Under the pieces are notes generated by a model. It was given only the letters and a program-made list of their open reading frames with translations, made no database searches and was not told the DNA's origin. Shown piece by piece: positions 9,391-17,713 of a DNA stretch of 64,000 nucleotides. The position numbers and the translations under genes were made by a program. Position 1 is the first letter of the stretch. Every line of letters begins with the position of its first letter. The stretch comes from UBA9620 sp965220695 (lineage in GTDB: Bacteria > Acidobacteriota > Vicinamibacteria > Vicinamibacterales > UBA8438), in NCBI GenBank assembly GCA_965220695.1, contig OZ244838.1, positions 3,658,001 through 3,722,000 of the forward strand. Direction: 5' to 3'.

Positions 9391-9618
9391 CAGCCCGTGG
9401 CAAAAGCCCCGCTGCAATCTGCGGTTTCACGCTGAATTCTGCTGATCCCCGCAGAATTCTGCGGTTTCAAGCTGAATTCTGCTGAGCCGCGTTGCTTCGG
9501 CTGACGAACAGGGCAACCACAAGGGTTGCCCCTACAGGTATTCTCCCTACTTCCCGCCTTGCTCAGCGGGCGCATCGCCGATCTCGGTGCAACGCGGGGT
9601 TTCACCACGGACTGCTAG
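9388..9618 (+). repeat. TAGCAGCCC inverted-end element, copy A (MITE-like)
   Basis: The left end TAGCAGCCCGTGGCAAAAG at 9388 is mirrored by a right end reading ...CCACGGACTGCTAG at 9604-9618. The interior holds three GAATTC-centred 10-bp palindromes (CAGAATTCTG or related) and one copy of the hairpin repeat GGGCAACCACAAGGGTTGCC (near 9512). It then has the conserved tail GGGCGCATCGCCGATCTCGG. The outermost TA...TA would fit a TA target as used by Tc1/IS630-type transposases. It has no coding capacity. Confidence 0.75.
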
Positions 9619-9787
9619 GACCACGAACTGCACGACCGGACCACCGCTTCCCGCGGGTATCGCCCGCCTTCGGCGGCCTGTTGTGTGCCGAGCCGCCGAC
9701 TCCTGGACGGCCGGGTGCCCCGTGTTCCGTCGCCCCGCACAGGTCGAGATCGGGGAGTCCGACGTATCCTCAGTCAGAGGGACAACC

Positions 9788-10612
9788 GTGCCGTTGACGA
9801 TCACGCAGGTCGATGCGTTCACGAACGAGCCGTTCGGCGGCAACCCGGCGGCCGTCTGTCTGTTGCCCCGACCGGCCGACGGCGCGTGGATGCAGCGGGT
9901 CGCGCACGAGATGAACCTGTCGGAAACCGCCTTCCTCGTGCGCCGCAACGCCGGCGGGTTCGACCTGCGCTGGTTCACGCCGGCGGTCGAGGTCGACCTC
10001 TGCGGCCACGCGACGCTGGCGAGCGCGCACGTGCTGTGGGAGGCGGGTCATCTCGCCGTGGGGTCGCCGGCCATCTTCCACACCCGCTCCGGCCGGTTGT
10101 CGGCGGTCCTGCGTGACGGATGGATCGACATGGACTTTCCGGCAGAGCCGGATGCGCCGGCGCCCGCGCCCGACGGGCTCGCCGATGCGCTGGGCGCCGA
10201 ACCGACCTACGTCGGCCGGAACCGTTTCGACTACCTCGTCGAACTCGACACGGAGGCGACCGTGCGCAGCCTCGCACCCGACACCCGGCGTCTGGGGGCG
10301 CTGGCGGTCCGCGGGCTCATCGTCACCGCGCGGGCCGACCCCGGCCGGTTCGATTTCGTGTCGCGCTTCTTCGCGCCGCGCGCCGGTGTCGATGAGGATC
10401 CGGTCACGGGGTCCGCGCACTGCTGCCTGGGGCCCTTCTGGCAACGCCGTCTCGGTCGGGATGCGTTCACCGCGTGGCAGGCGTCCGCCCGCGGCGGCCT
10501 CGTCAAGGTCACGGTCCACGGCGACCGCGTGACGCTCTCGGGCCAGGCCGTCACGGTCCTGCGCGGCGAGCTGCTGGGCGTCGCCGGTGCGCCGGCGCCG
10601 CACACGGTGTGA
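9788..10612 (+). CDS. PhzF family isomerase/epimerase-like protein
   Basis: The 274-residue protein starts at GTG (9788), preceded by an AGAGGG ribosome-binding site. It shows the PhzF-fold hallmarks: VDAFTNEPFGGNPAAVC at the start, NLSETAF with the conserved Glu near residue 45, DLCGHATLASAHV, and near the C-terminus DEDPVTGSAHCCLGPFW. The family includes the phenazine enzyme PhzF and many isomerases of unknown substrate. No phenazine genes are nearby, so a small-molecule isomerase role is the safest reading. The length fits the family (about 260-300). Confidence 0.9.
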   Translation: MPLTITQVDAFTNEPFGGNPAAVCLLPRPADGAWMQRVAHEMNLSETAFLVRRNAGGFDLRWFTPAVEVDLCGHATLASAHVLWEAGHLAVGSPAIFHTRSGRLSAVLRDGWIDMDFPAEPDAPAPAPDGLADALGAEPTYVGRNRFDYLVELDTEATVRSLAPDTRRLGALAVRGLIVTARADPGRFDFVSRFFAPRAGVDEDPVTGSAHCCLGPFWQRRLGRDAFTAWQASARGGLVKVTVHGDRVTLSGQAVTVLRGELLGVAGAPAPHTV

Positions 10613-10623
10613 CGGGGCGGCAG

Positions 10624-13170
10624 TCAGCGCAGGCGTTCGGCGAGCGTGGTCAGGGTCTCGGCCAGTGCGCGCAGCCGTTGCCGGCCGGGGCCGCCGGCAC
10701 CCGTGCCGTCGGGCGCGAGCGCGCCCGCGGCGGTGGCAAGCTCGGCAGCGAGGGCCGCGTCGGTCCGGGTCCCGTCGCGCGCGAGCTGATCAACGCGATC
10801 GAGCAGGCTCGACAGCGCCAGGCGGCGGTCGGTCGCGAGCGTGTCGTTCCGGCCAAGCTGGTCGAGATAGGCGCGCGCGATGACCGGCCGCGCGGTCCAG
10901 TCGATGCGCCGCTGCTGCTGCGCGTTGAACACCTCGGGGGCCACCTGTGAGGCGGCGGCGATCTCGTTCGGCGTCAGGAACTCGCTCGGCAGCAGTTCCA
11001 GCACATCGAGGCCGCGGGCGATCTCGGTGCCGTAGATGAAGCCCCGGTACCAGTACGCCGACCAGTAGCCGGCCATGACGATCCGCTCCGGGTCGAGCGG
11101 ACCGCGGTCGAAGAACGCGATCTCGAATGGATTCGAGGAATCGGTGAAGTCGAACACGGAGATGCCGCCCTGATACCACGCCTGCACCATGATGTCGCGC
11201 CCCGGCACAGGGACGAGGGAGCCGTTGTGCGCCACGCAGTTCTCCTGCTCGGTCTGCGGGGCCGGCAGCTTGTAGTGGCTGCGGAACTGCATCTTGCCGT
11301 CGACGATATCGTAGATGGCGTTCGCCCCCCACGCGCGGGGGTCGGACGCGCGACAGCGCGCACGCCCGCCGCCGCCCCATTCGTCCGTGAAGATCACCTT
11401 GGTGCCGTCGTTGTTGAACGTCGCCGAGTGCCAATAGGCAAATCCGGGGTCGACCACCTCGTCGACCCGGACCGGATTGACCGGGTCGGAGATGTTCAGC
11501 AGGATGCCGTTCCCGGAGCAGGCCCCCGCGGCCAGTCCGATGTCAGGGTAGGCGGTGATGTCGTGGCACGCGCTGGTGCGGCTGGTGCGCTGTGTTCCCG
11601 GCCCGTGGTCGCCGCCTTGCCATAGACCGGCGATGGCCCCGGACTCGGGATTCCGGAAGACGTAGGGACGGCTCACGATGCGCGCGTCCTCGGGGCGCGG
11701 CAACGGAATCTGGATGACGTCGATGCGGAAGAGCGCGGTGTCGGGGTTCTCGCTCGGCGCCTCGTCCGAGCAACCTTCCAGTTCCTCCCCGGGACGCACC
11801 GAGCTGGTCCCCGAGCCGTAGACATAGATGTTGCCCTCGTCGTCGGGATCGGTCACCACCGTGTGGGTATGCGAGCCGCGGCAGGTCTGCACCGCGGCGA
11901 GTTGCCGCGGCAAGCGCATGTCGCTGATGTCGAAGACGCGGATACCGCGGAACCGCGCCTCGCTGACCGGCTCGGCGACCCCCTGCAACCCGCAGTCGAG
12001 CCGCCCGCGCGTCTGCTCGACCGACATGATCAGCAGATCGCCGACCACCGACACGTCGCCCTGGCCTCCGGGGCACACCACCGAGCTGACCAGTTGGGGG
12101 GACCCCGGGACCTCGACGCGGTAGGTGCTGAACCCGTGGTAGTTGCCTTCGAACAGCACGTCGCCGGCAAACGCGAGATCGGTGTTCGCGAAGTTGAGCA
12201 GACCGCGGCGCGCCGGCGAGTCCTCGGGGTCCTCCTCGTCCGGCGCCGCCTCGTCCTCGGTCGCGGCGTCGTTCCCAGCCTCGTTCTGCTCGTCCGCCTC
12301 CTCCGGCTCGTCTGCCGCCTCCGGCTCCTCCGACTCGGCGGATTCCGGCGTGGTCGTCTCCGGCTCTGGCGTCGGTTCAGCCGGCATGGGTCGGCCCGCC
12401 GGGGTGTGGGGATCGTAGAAACCCTCGGGTTTCGGACGCGTCGCGATCAGCGCCATGTTCCACGCCGCCTGCCCGGCGTCATGAAAACCGGCCGCGAGCT
12501 GGAACCGGGGATCGGGCGACAGCGCGGCGAGCATGCCGTCCATGCGATCGATCTCCATCCGCTGGTCAGCCGTGATATCGGCGGTGAACGCGAACAGTTG
12601 GGAATCCTGCGCCGCCCCGCGCTGCCGGAGCAGACGCTCGACCATGGTCAGGGCGCCGCGGTGGTGCTTGATCATCAACTCGAGGAACAGCCGGTCGAAC
12701 TCGACCGCCTCTGCGGCGGCCAGCCGATCCATCTCTTCCCGGGTCAGCATGCCCGGCATCGGCGCCCAGTCGGGCGCATGGTGCGCGTCGATCGGCGTGA
12801 CCGTCTGTGCGCGCACGCGCAACCACTCCTGCATCATCGCGATCTCGTCTTCCTGCGAGATCTCGATGCGTCGCGAAAGCTGCCGCATCACATCGCGCCC
12901 GGTGCGTGTGGCGAGCAGCCCGGTCATCTCGAGCGCCTGGGCGTGATGGGGAATCATGCCCTGCATGAACTTCACGTCCGCGTCCGTGTAGCGGATGCCG
13001 GCGAGATCGGAGGCTTCGGCCGCGGAGATCTCCCGACTCGGTTCGCCCGGCGCGCCGGGTTGCACGATCGGGGGTTGCGCCTGACCTGGCGTTACGCCGA
13101 ACGAGAGGCACGCCAAACCGGTCACGACGGCCGCGGTGGACAGCGGATGGAGCGGATACTGTCGGTTCAT
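10624..13170 (-). CDS. Secreted DUF305 domain protein fused to an LVIVD-type beta-propeller
   Basis: The protein has 848 residues. A signal peptide (to about residue 31, TPGQAQ) is followed by a DUF305 domain with two His-rich helices, DVKFMQGMIPHHAQALEM and FLELMIKHHRGALTM. A very acidic Glu/Pro/Ala linker covers about residues 265-320. A propeller of LVIVD-like repeats follows (FSTYRVEVPGSPQLV, IRVFDISDMRLPRQL, GILLNISDPVNPVRV, ISVFDFTDSSNPFEI). DUF305 proteins are ferritin-like and often linked to metal handling; the propeller suggests cell-surface binding. The fusion with a long acidic spacer is unusual. The C-terminal tail is helical and Arg/Ala-rich. Confidence 0.85.
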   Translation of the reverse strand: MNRQYPLHPLSTAAVVTGLACLSFGVTPGQAQPPIVQPGAPGEPSREISAAEASDLAGIRYTDADVKFMQGMIPHHAQALEMTGLLATRTGRDVMRQLSRRIEISQEDEIAMMQEWLRVRAQTVTPIDAHHAPDWAPMPGMLTREEMDRLAAAEAVEFDRLFLELMIKHHRGALTMVERLLRQRGAAQDSQLFAFTADITADQRMEIDRMDGMLAALSPDPRFQLAAGFHDAGQAAWNMALIATRPKPEGFYDPHTPAGRPMPAEPTPEPETTTPESAESEEPEAADEPEEADEQNEAGNDAATEDEAAPDEEDPEDSPARRGLLNFANTDLAFAGDVLFEGNYHGFSTYRVEVPGSPQLVSSVVCPGGQGDVSVVGDLLIMSVEQTRGRLDCGLQGVAEPVSEARFRGIRVFDISDMRLPRQLAAVQTCRGSHTHTVVTDPDDEGNIYVYGSGTSSVRPGEELEGCSDEAPSENPDTALFRIDVIQIPLPRPEDARIVSRPYVFRNPESGAIAGLWQGGDHGPGTQRTSRTSACHDITAYPDIGLAAGACSGNGILLNISDPVNPVRVDEVVDPGFAYWHSATFNNDGTKVIFTDEWGGGGRARCRASDPRAWGANAIYDIVDGKMQFRSHYKLPAPQTEQENCVAHNGSLVPVPGRDIMVQAWYQGGISVFDFTDSSNPFEIAFFDRGPLDPERIVMAGYWSAYWYRGFIYGTEIARGLDVLELLPSEFLTPNEIAAASQVAPEVFNAQQQRRIDWTARPVIARAYLDQLGRNDTLATDRRLALSSLLDRVDQLARDGTRTDAALAAELATAAGALAPDGTGAGGPGRQRLRALAETLTTLAERLR

Positions 13171-13250
13171 GTGGTCATCTCCGCGGATCTGACTGGTGTG
13201 CGGCGTTCAATCTGCATTGTACCGCCGGATGGGGGAGGAGACGGCCGCTC

Positions 13251-13301
13251 ATTGTTACGACCGGGTCTCGGTGCAACGCGCGGTCTTGCCAGGGGCTCCC
13301 A
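13251..13301 (+). repeat. Degenerate right end of the TAGCAGCCC element
   Basis: The segment GTTACGACCGGGTCTCGG followed by TGCAACGCGCGGTCTTG closely matches the right end of copy D at 50450-50490, but the terminal CCACGGGCTGCTAG is eroded. No matching left end is visible nearby, so this is a fossil fragment. Confidence 0.45.
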
Positions 13302-13378
13302 GGGCGGCCAAGGCGCCGGCATTGAACGAACGGGCGCCGGAACGGTACGATGCCGGTCAGCGAAGGAGCCACAAGCGT

Positions 13379-13801
13379 ATGGCCGAGCTGAAGACACGGA
13401 AGAACGACGCTGACGTCGAGGCCTTCCTCGACGGCATCGAAAACGACAGACGCCGGGAAGACTGCCGGACCGTCGTCAGGCTGATGGCCGACGTCACGGG
13501 TGAGCCGCCGGCGATGTGGGGCGGCAGCATCATCGGATTCGGCAGCTACCACTTCAAATACGCCAGCGGCCGCGAGGGTGACTGGATGGCGACCGCGGTA
13601 TCGCCCCGCAAGCAGTGCCTGACGCTCTACATCATGACCGGGTTTCCGCGGCACGCGGCGTTGATGCAGCGGCTCGGCCGCTACACCACCGGAAAGTCGT
13701 GCCTCTACGTCAAGAAGCTGGAGGACGTGGATATGGACGTCCTGCGGGAGCTCGTCCGGGAGTCGGTCGAGCTGGTGTCGCAACGGCGTCAGGGCGGCTG
13801 A
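13379..13801 (+). CDS. DUF1801 domain protein
   Basis: The 140-residue protein opens MAELKTRKNDADVEAFLDGI and contains the DUF1801 core AMWGGSIIGFGSYHFKYASG and DWMATAVSPRKQCLTLYIM, ending in a helical tail. The ATG has an AAGGAG site 10 bases upstream, which is preferred over a longer upstream frame. DUF1801 proteins are small YdhG-like cytosolic proteins of unknown biochemical role. The last 60 bases of the gene are repeated at 16425, on the far side of a 2.6-kb insert. Confidence 0.85.
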   Translation: MAELKTRKNDADVEAFLDGIENDRRREDCRTVVRLMADVTGEPPAMWGGSIIGFGSYHFKYASGREGDWMATAVSPRKQCLTLYIMTGFPRHAALMQRLGRYTTGKSCLYVKKLEDVDMDVLRELVRESVELVSQRRQGG

Positions 13802-13868
13802 CGTTCCCACGCCCAGCAGGAGATCGCCGCGTGGGTCGGCGCCAGCCTGATTCTCGTCCGTATCGTGG
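13741..13868 (+). repeat. Left copy of a direct repeat bracketing the ImmA/IrrE-DUF4411 island (att-like)
   Basis: Bases 13741-13808 (the 3' end of the DUF1801 gene plus a few bases) reappear at 16425-16492 with one mismatch. A second block 13836-13868 (TCGGCGCCAGCCTG...GTATCGTGG) reappears ending at 16566. The two blocks are separated by different spacers. The pattern resembles site-specific integration into a gene's 3' end that preserves the gene, but no integrase is present in the insert. Confidence 0.65.
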
Positions 13869-14001
13869 ACTGATTTGGAGCCGTAGGCCCCTGGCCAACG
13901 CTCTGAGTCTCCGACGACGCGTACTCGCCAGCGCCCATCGACCCCGACGCGTCGGAGAACACCCGCCGAGCGGGTCGGAGTGTTACGCTACTGCTGAAAC
14001 G

Positions 14002-15264
14002 ATGCCGGCAGTAAATCCGGAAATTCTCGTCTGGGCACGCAAGACCGCAGGTCTGACTCTCGAGGACGCCGTCGCGAAGGTCGGCATCAGAGATGCCCTC
14101 GGCGTGGAGGCCGTCGACCGGCTCACGGCGCTGGAACGCGGTGAAAAGAAGCCCACTCGGCCGATCCTGGTCAAGATGGCGCAACACTACCGCCGCCCGC
14201 TGCTGGCATTCTACCTGAACGCACCGCCGCGGCGGGATGACCGTGGCCCGGACTTTCGCACGCTGCCTGGGGCGCGTTCCTCGGAGTCGGACGCCCTCAT
14301 CGACGCGCTTGTTCGCAACCTGCAGTGTCGCCAGAGTATGGTGCGGGCCGCACTGGAGGCTGAGGACGAAGCCGAGCCTCTGCGGTTCGTGGGCACCCTG
14401 TTGAGGGGCGAGCACGCCAGGACGGGGATGGAATCGTTGCGCGCGGTACTCCGACACAAGCCGGGGGCGGCCCGGTTGTCGCAACGCGCGGCGGGGACTC
14501 TGAGCCAAGTTCTCGGACAGGATCTGAACGCTGCGAGTTACTACGCGCAGCCAACCGCCGAGCACGCATTCCGGCTGCTCCGCTCGCGAACCGAGGATGC
14601 TGGGGTATTCGTCCTGCTCAAGGGTGATCTGGGCAGCCGCCATACAGCCATCGACGTGGAAGTCTTTCGCGGTCTCGCGATCGCGGATAATGTCGCCCCG
14701 TTCGTGGTCATCAACGACAACGACTCCAGAGCCGCGTGGTCGTTCACGCTCCTGCACGAGTTGACCCATCTGCTGCTCGGCCAAACCGGCTTCAGCGGTG
14801 TGAACTCCGGAACCGAGATCGAGGAGTTCTGCAACAATGTTGCCGCGGAATGGCTGCTGCCCGCGCGGACGCTCGATGAAATCGAGATCGACAGGGAGCA
14901 GCATCTCGTCGAACAGAAGCACCGAATCGGCGAATTCGCCCGGGCGCGGAACCTGAGCCGGACCATGGTCGCCTACCGGCTCCTGCGCGCCAATCGCATC
15001 GATCGGCCAGCCTTCGAGCGCCTCCGAGCAGATTTCCGCGAACAGTGGCGGCAGCGTCGCGACGGGTACCGTGCGAACGCACGAGAGTCGGAGGGTGGCC
15101 CCAACTACTACACCGTGCGCCGCCACCGGGTTGGGCAGGGTCTGCTGAGATTCACCCGTCGAATGGTGGATTCCGGAGCGCTATCGACGACCAAGGCGGC
15201 CAGGGTGCTTGGCGTCAAACCCGCGTACGTTGGGAAAATGCTTCGCCCGGCAACGGCGCGGTAG
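14002..15264 (+). CDS. XRE-family / ImmA-IrrE (peptidase M78) protein, toxin-linked regulator
   Basis: The 420-residue protein has an N-terminal helix-turn-helix (residues about 6-60) and a zinc metallopeptidase-like domain with HELTH at residues 252-256 and the companion EEFCNNVAAEWLLP near 275-288. This is the COG2856 arrangement found directly upstream of DUF4411 PIN-domain toxins, where it probably acts as antitoxin or transcriptional autoregulator. Its TAG stop overlaps the GGGAG ribosome-binding site for the downstream toxin gene, indicating translational coupling. All expected catalytic residues are present. A longer upstream frame exists but lacks homology. Confidence 0.88.
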   Translation: MPAVNPEILVWARKTAGLTLEDAVAKVGIRDALGVEAVDRLTALERGEKKPTRPILVKMAQHYRRPLLAFYLNAPPRRDDRGPDFRTLPGARSSESDALIDALVRNLQCRQSMVRAALEAEDEAEPLRFVGTLLRGEHARTGMESLRAVLRHKPGAARLSQRAAGTLSQVLGQDLNAASYYAQPTAEHAFRLLRSRTEDAGVFVLLKGDLGSRHTAIDVEVFRGLAIADNVAPFVVINDNDSRAAWSFTLLHELTHLLLGQTGFSGVNSGTEIEEFCNNVAAEWLLPARTLDEIEIDREQHLVEQKHRIGEFARARNLSRTMVAYRLLRANRIDRPAFERLRADFREQWRQRRDGYRANARESEGGPNYYTVRRHRVGQGLLRFTRRMVDSGALSTTKAARVLGVKPAYVGKMLRPATAR

Positions 15265-15275
15265 GGAGACGTTGC

Positions 15276-15768
15276 TTGCTCTACCTGCTTGACGCCAATG
15301 TTCTCATTGATGCGAATCGCGACTACTATCCTTGAACGCGTGCCCGAGTTCTGGGACTGGCTGGTCGATCGCGCGACCACGCAGCGGGTGAAGATCCCGT
15401 TGGAGATGTACGAAGAGATTCTCGCCGGCAAGAACGACGATCTCACGCGCTGGCTGAAGGACAACCGGGATGCGCTGCTGCTCGACGAGAACGTCGACGA
15501 ATCCCTGGTTGCCCGAGTGACGTATTTGGGTTACGCGCCAGATCTGAGCGACGAGGAGGTCGAGCGCGTCGGTCGCGACCCGTTTCTCATTGCGTATGCG
15601 CTCGGCAACCCCACGCAGCGAACTGTCGTCTCCACCGAGGTTTCGAAGCCGAAGAAACAGCGCGCGAACCGCCACCTCCCTGACGTGTGTAATGATCTCG
15701 GCGTGCTTTGCTGCAACACCTACCAATTCATCGAGGCGCTGGACTTCACGACCGGCCCGCGAGAATGA
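15276..15768 (+). pseudogene. DUF4411 (PIN-like) toxin gene, frameshifted
   Basis: Translation from TTG at 15276, 8 bases after GGGAG, gives LLYLLDANVLIDANRDYYP and then TGA at 15333. The next frame resumes at once with LERVPEFWDWLVDRATTQ and runs to 15768 with the acidic residues and C-terminal CCNTYQFIEALDF typical of DUF4411. A net frameshift at about 15330 therefore splits the N-terminal PIN motif (LDANVLID) from the rest. DUF4411 proteins are presumed RNase toxins, and the break probably disarms the module. A sequencing error or programmed frameshift cannot be excluded. Confidence 0.8.
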
Positions 15769-16085
15769 GGCTCTCGTGGAACGATATTCGCGCCCGCGCT
15801 GCCGAGTTTGCCCGCGAGTGAGCGAACGCCACGTACGAGAAGGGCGAGACGCAGAGCTTCTACAACGAGTTCTTTGAAATCTTCGGCGTCCGGCGGCAGC
15901 GGTGGCACGCTCGACTACGTGGCAACGTGGTTCATCTGCGCCGGGGAGTACTTGCGGCGCAAACAGTCAGCGCCAGGCGTCCGGCCACCTCGTATCGGTT
16001 TCGTTGCGACCTACTCAATCACGCAGGGCGAGCAGGCGGCGCAGCTCTGGCCGCTCCTGCTCGACATCCTGCCGACGAGGTGGAA
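15765..16085 (+). pseudogene. Remnant of an MmeI-like type IIG restriction-modification enzyme
   Basis: An ATG overlapping the preceding stop (ATGA, 15765) begins MRLSWNDIRARAAEFARE. It then hits TGA at 15819 where the family has Trp, and continues in frame as ANATYEKGETQSFYNEFF, the MmeI-type N-terminal domain. From about 15905 a different frame gives DYVATWFICAGEYLRR and RIGFVATYSITQGEQAAQLW, which belong to the central N6-adenine methyltransferase domain. Several hundred residues between and after are missing. The family fuses restriction and modification in about 900-residue proteins, so this is a decayed defence gene. Confidence 0.7.
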
Positions 16086-16193
16086 ATGCCCGCATGGCTT
16101 AGGTTGGTGGTCGGGTTACTGGCATTTTCATTTTCCGCGATTATGATATGGCTACTGGTACGTCGGTCACCTTCGTCGTTAGATGTGGATTGA
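16086..16193 (+). CDS. Possible 35-residue membrane peptide
   Basis: A small frame with a GAGGTGG ribosome-binding-like sequence just before the ATG encodes MPAWLRL, then a hydrophobic helix (about residues 8-25), then a basic segment VRRSPSS. The composition fits a single-pass membrane peptide with a positive-inside C-terminus. It lies immediately after the decayed MmeI-like gene and could be a chance product of that decay. No family is recognised. Confidence 0.3.
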   Translation: MPAWLRLVVGLLAFSFSAIMIWLLVRRSPSSLDVD

Positions 16194-16237
16194 GCTGAAG
16201 GCGGAAGGCGGCGCGACATCTTCCGATTCTCGATTGC

Positions 16238-16417
16238 GTGCAGGCGACCGGTGAACGGGAGATTATCGTGCACTGCGGCTGGCTGGTCGTGGAGGTGGCG
16301 CCGGCCAGTAGTGCCGGGGCCGAGTATCCCCAACCGGAGTTGAAGGGCACCGTCACTGTGGTCTGCGACAACGTCGGGCCGGCGGTTCCGGCAAAGGAAT
16401 GGGACGCTGTCGTCTGA
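16238..16417 (+). CDS. Possible 59-residue hypothetical protein
   Basis: A GTG-started frame encodes a soluble peptide with alternating hydrophobic positions (EREIIVHCGWLVVEVAPA and LKGTVTVVCDNVGPAV), suggestive of beta strands, ending just before the right-hand direct repeat at 16425. No clear ribosome-binding site and no family recognised. It is listed because the region is otherwise unexplained. Confidence 0.25.
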   Translation: MQATGEREIIVHCGWLVVEVAPASSAGAEYPQPELKGTVTVVCDNVGPAVPAKEWDAVV

Positions 16418-16424
16418 CGATTCC

Positions 16425-16566
16425 CCTGCGGCAGCTCGTCCGGGAGTCGGTCGAGCTGGTGTCGCAACGGCGTCAGGGCGGCTGACGTTCCCGCGCGCAG
16501 CCGTCCGTGGTGAACCCCCGCGTTGCACCGAGATCGGCGCCAGCCTGCATCTCGTCCGTATCGTGG
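16425..16566 (+). repeat. Right copy of the direct repeat bracketing the island (att-like)
   Basis: This repeats the last 20 codons of the DUF1801 gene (16425-16484) and its downstream sequence, then the TCGGCGCCAGCCTG...GTATCGTGG block immediately before the RNase D stop. The spacer between the two blocks (16493-16533) differs from the left copy because it contains a fossil end of the TAGCAGCCC element. Confidence 0.65.
16498..16541 (-). repeat. Degenerate end of the TAGCAGCCC element inside the right direct repeat
   Basis: Read on the minus strand the segment gives CGCCGATCTCGGTGCAACGC followed by GGGGTTCACCACGG, which is the conserved right end of the element family seen at 9580, 46130 and 50460. 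Only this end is present. It distinguishes the right direct repeat from the left one. Confidence 0.55.
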
Positions 16567-17625
16567 TCAGTCACGGCGGCGGAGCAGTGACTGCTGCCAC
16601 GGCAGCAGCGCGTCCACGCCGTCGTCGCCCTCGGTGGCGATGCGTTCGAGCGCCGCGCGTGGCGCGATCAGGTCCGCATCGATCGCCAGCGTTGCCGCAG
16701 CCTGGTCCCTTTGCTGCCTGAGCGCGGCGACGTGCCGGTCCTGGTCCCTCGAGAGACGTGTGCGTGTCTTGACGGCCGCGCGGTCCGGCCACTCGCCGGC
16801 ATCGAGCGTCAACGCGTCTTCCGCCGCACGCGCGAAACGTGCACGACGGTCGCTGCGCGCGCCTCTGGGCGAGACCGACTCCCCCCGATCGACACGCCGC
16901 GCGGCGTTGACGAGATCCTCGTTCGACATGACGTGAAACGGGGGTCGGTCGATGGTGCGCGCTTCGCTCTCGCGCCAGTGCCACAGCGCGCGCAGGACGG
17001 CGCTCGCGCGCGGCCCCAGCGCGTGGCTGCCCTTCACGCGCCACTCGGTGTGCGGGTCCCGCTCGCGCACGATACGCGCGGCGGCCACCGCGCGATGACA
17101 GGATTGCTCCAGCCACGTCAGCCGCCCGAGTTCTTCGAGCCGCCGCTCGAGCCGCTCGGCAAGCGGCAGGAGATAGTGCGTGTCGTTGCGCGCGTACTCG
17201 GCAAGCACGGGCGCCAGCGGCCGGCGCCCCCAGTTGGCCTTTTGCTGTCCCTTGGGCAGGACGACGCCAAAGTGCTCGGCGACCAGCGCGGCGTAGCCGT
17301 ACTTGGCGGCGCCGGTCAGCCGTGCGGCGATCATGGTGTCGAAGATCCTGGCCGGCGCGCCGAGACCGAGCCGATACAACATGCGCAGATCGAAGTCGGC
17401 GCCGTGCATGACGACATCGGTGCGCGCCAGCGCGTCCAACAGCGGCGACAGGTCGAGGCCGGCCAGCGGATCGACGAGTTCATCGGCGTCCGGCAGCCCG
17501 ACTTGCACCAGACAGACTTTCTCGCGGTAGCAGTGCAGGCTGTCGGCCTCGGTGTCGACGCCGACGCGGTCCGCCCCGACGATGCGCGCGGCGAGCCCTG
17601 CCAGCGACGTCGAGTTCTGAATCAC
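16567..17625 (-). CDS. rnd: Ribonuclease D
   Basis: The 352-residue 3'-5' exoribonuclease has the full DEDDy set: GVDTEADS near residue 22, HGADFDLRML near 94, FDTMIAARL near 118 and EYARNDTHYL near 162. An HRDC-type region spans roughly residues 195-285 (PPFHVMSNEDLVNAARR), and a basic C-terminal helix contains RLSRDQDRHVAAL. RNase D trims tRNA precursors and other stable RNAs in the cytosol. The gene stands alone; its stop abuts the right direct repeat of the ImmA/IrrE island, so that insertion ended precisely between two intact genes. Confidence 0.93.
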   Translation of the reverse strand: MIQNSTSLAGLAARIVGADRVGVDTEADSLHCYREKVCLVQVGLPDADELVDPLAGLDLSPLLDALARTDVVMHGADFDLRMLYRLGLGAPARIFDTMIAARLTGAAKYGYAALVAEHFGVVLPKGQQKANWGRRPLAPVLAEYARNDTHYLLPLAERLERRLEELGRLTWLEQSCHRAVAAARIVRERDPHTEWRVKGSHALGPRASAVLRALWHWRESEARTIDRPPFHVMSNEDLVNAARRVDRGESVSPRGARSDRRARFARAAEDALTLDAGEWPDRAAVKTRTRLSRDQDRHVAALRQQRDQAAATLAIDADLIAPRAALERIATEGDDGVDALLPWQQSLLRRRD

Positions 17626-17713
17626 GGCGCGGGAACCCCGTCACGGCAGCCGGCAGGGTGTGACGCGCCGGCGCGACCGGGACCGGCGTAGAGGTGATAT
17701 GCGACAGGCCGCA

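Noticed and set aside
13379..16566. Prophage or integrative element with its own integrase
   Set aside because: The duplicated flanks look like attachment sites, but no integrase, recombinase or phage structural gene lies between them.
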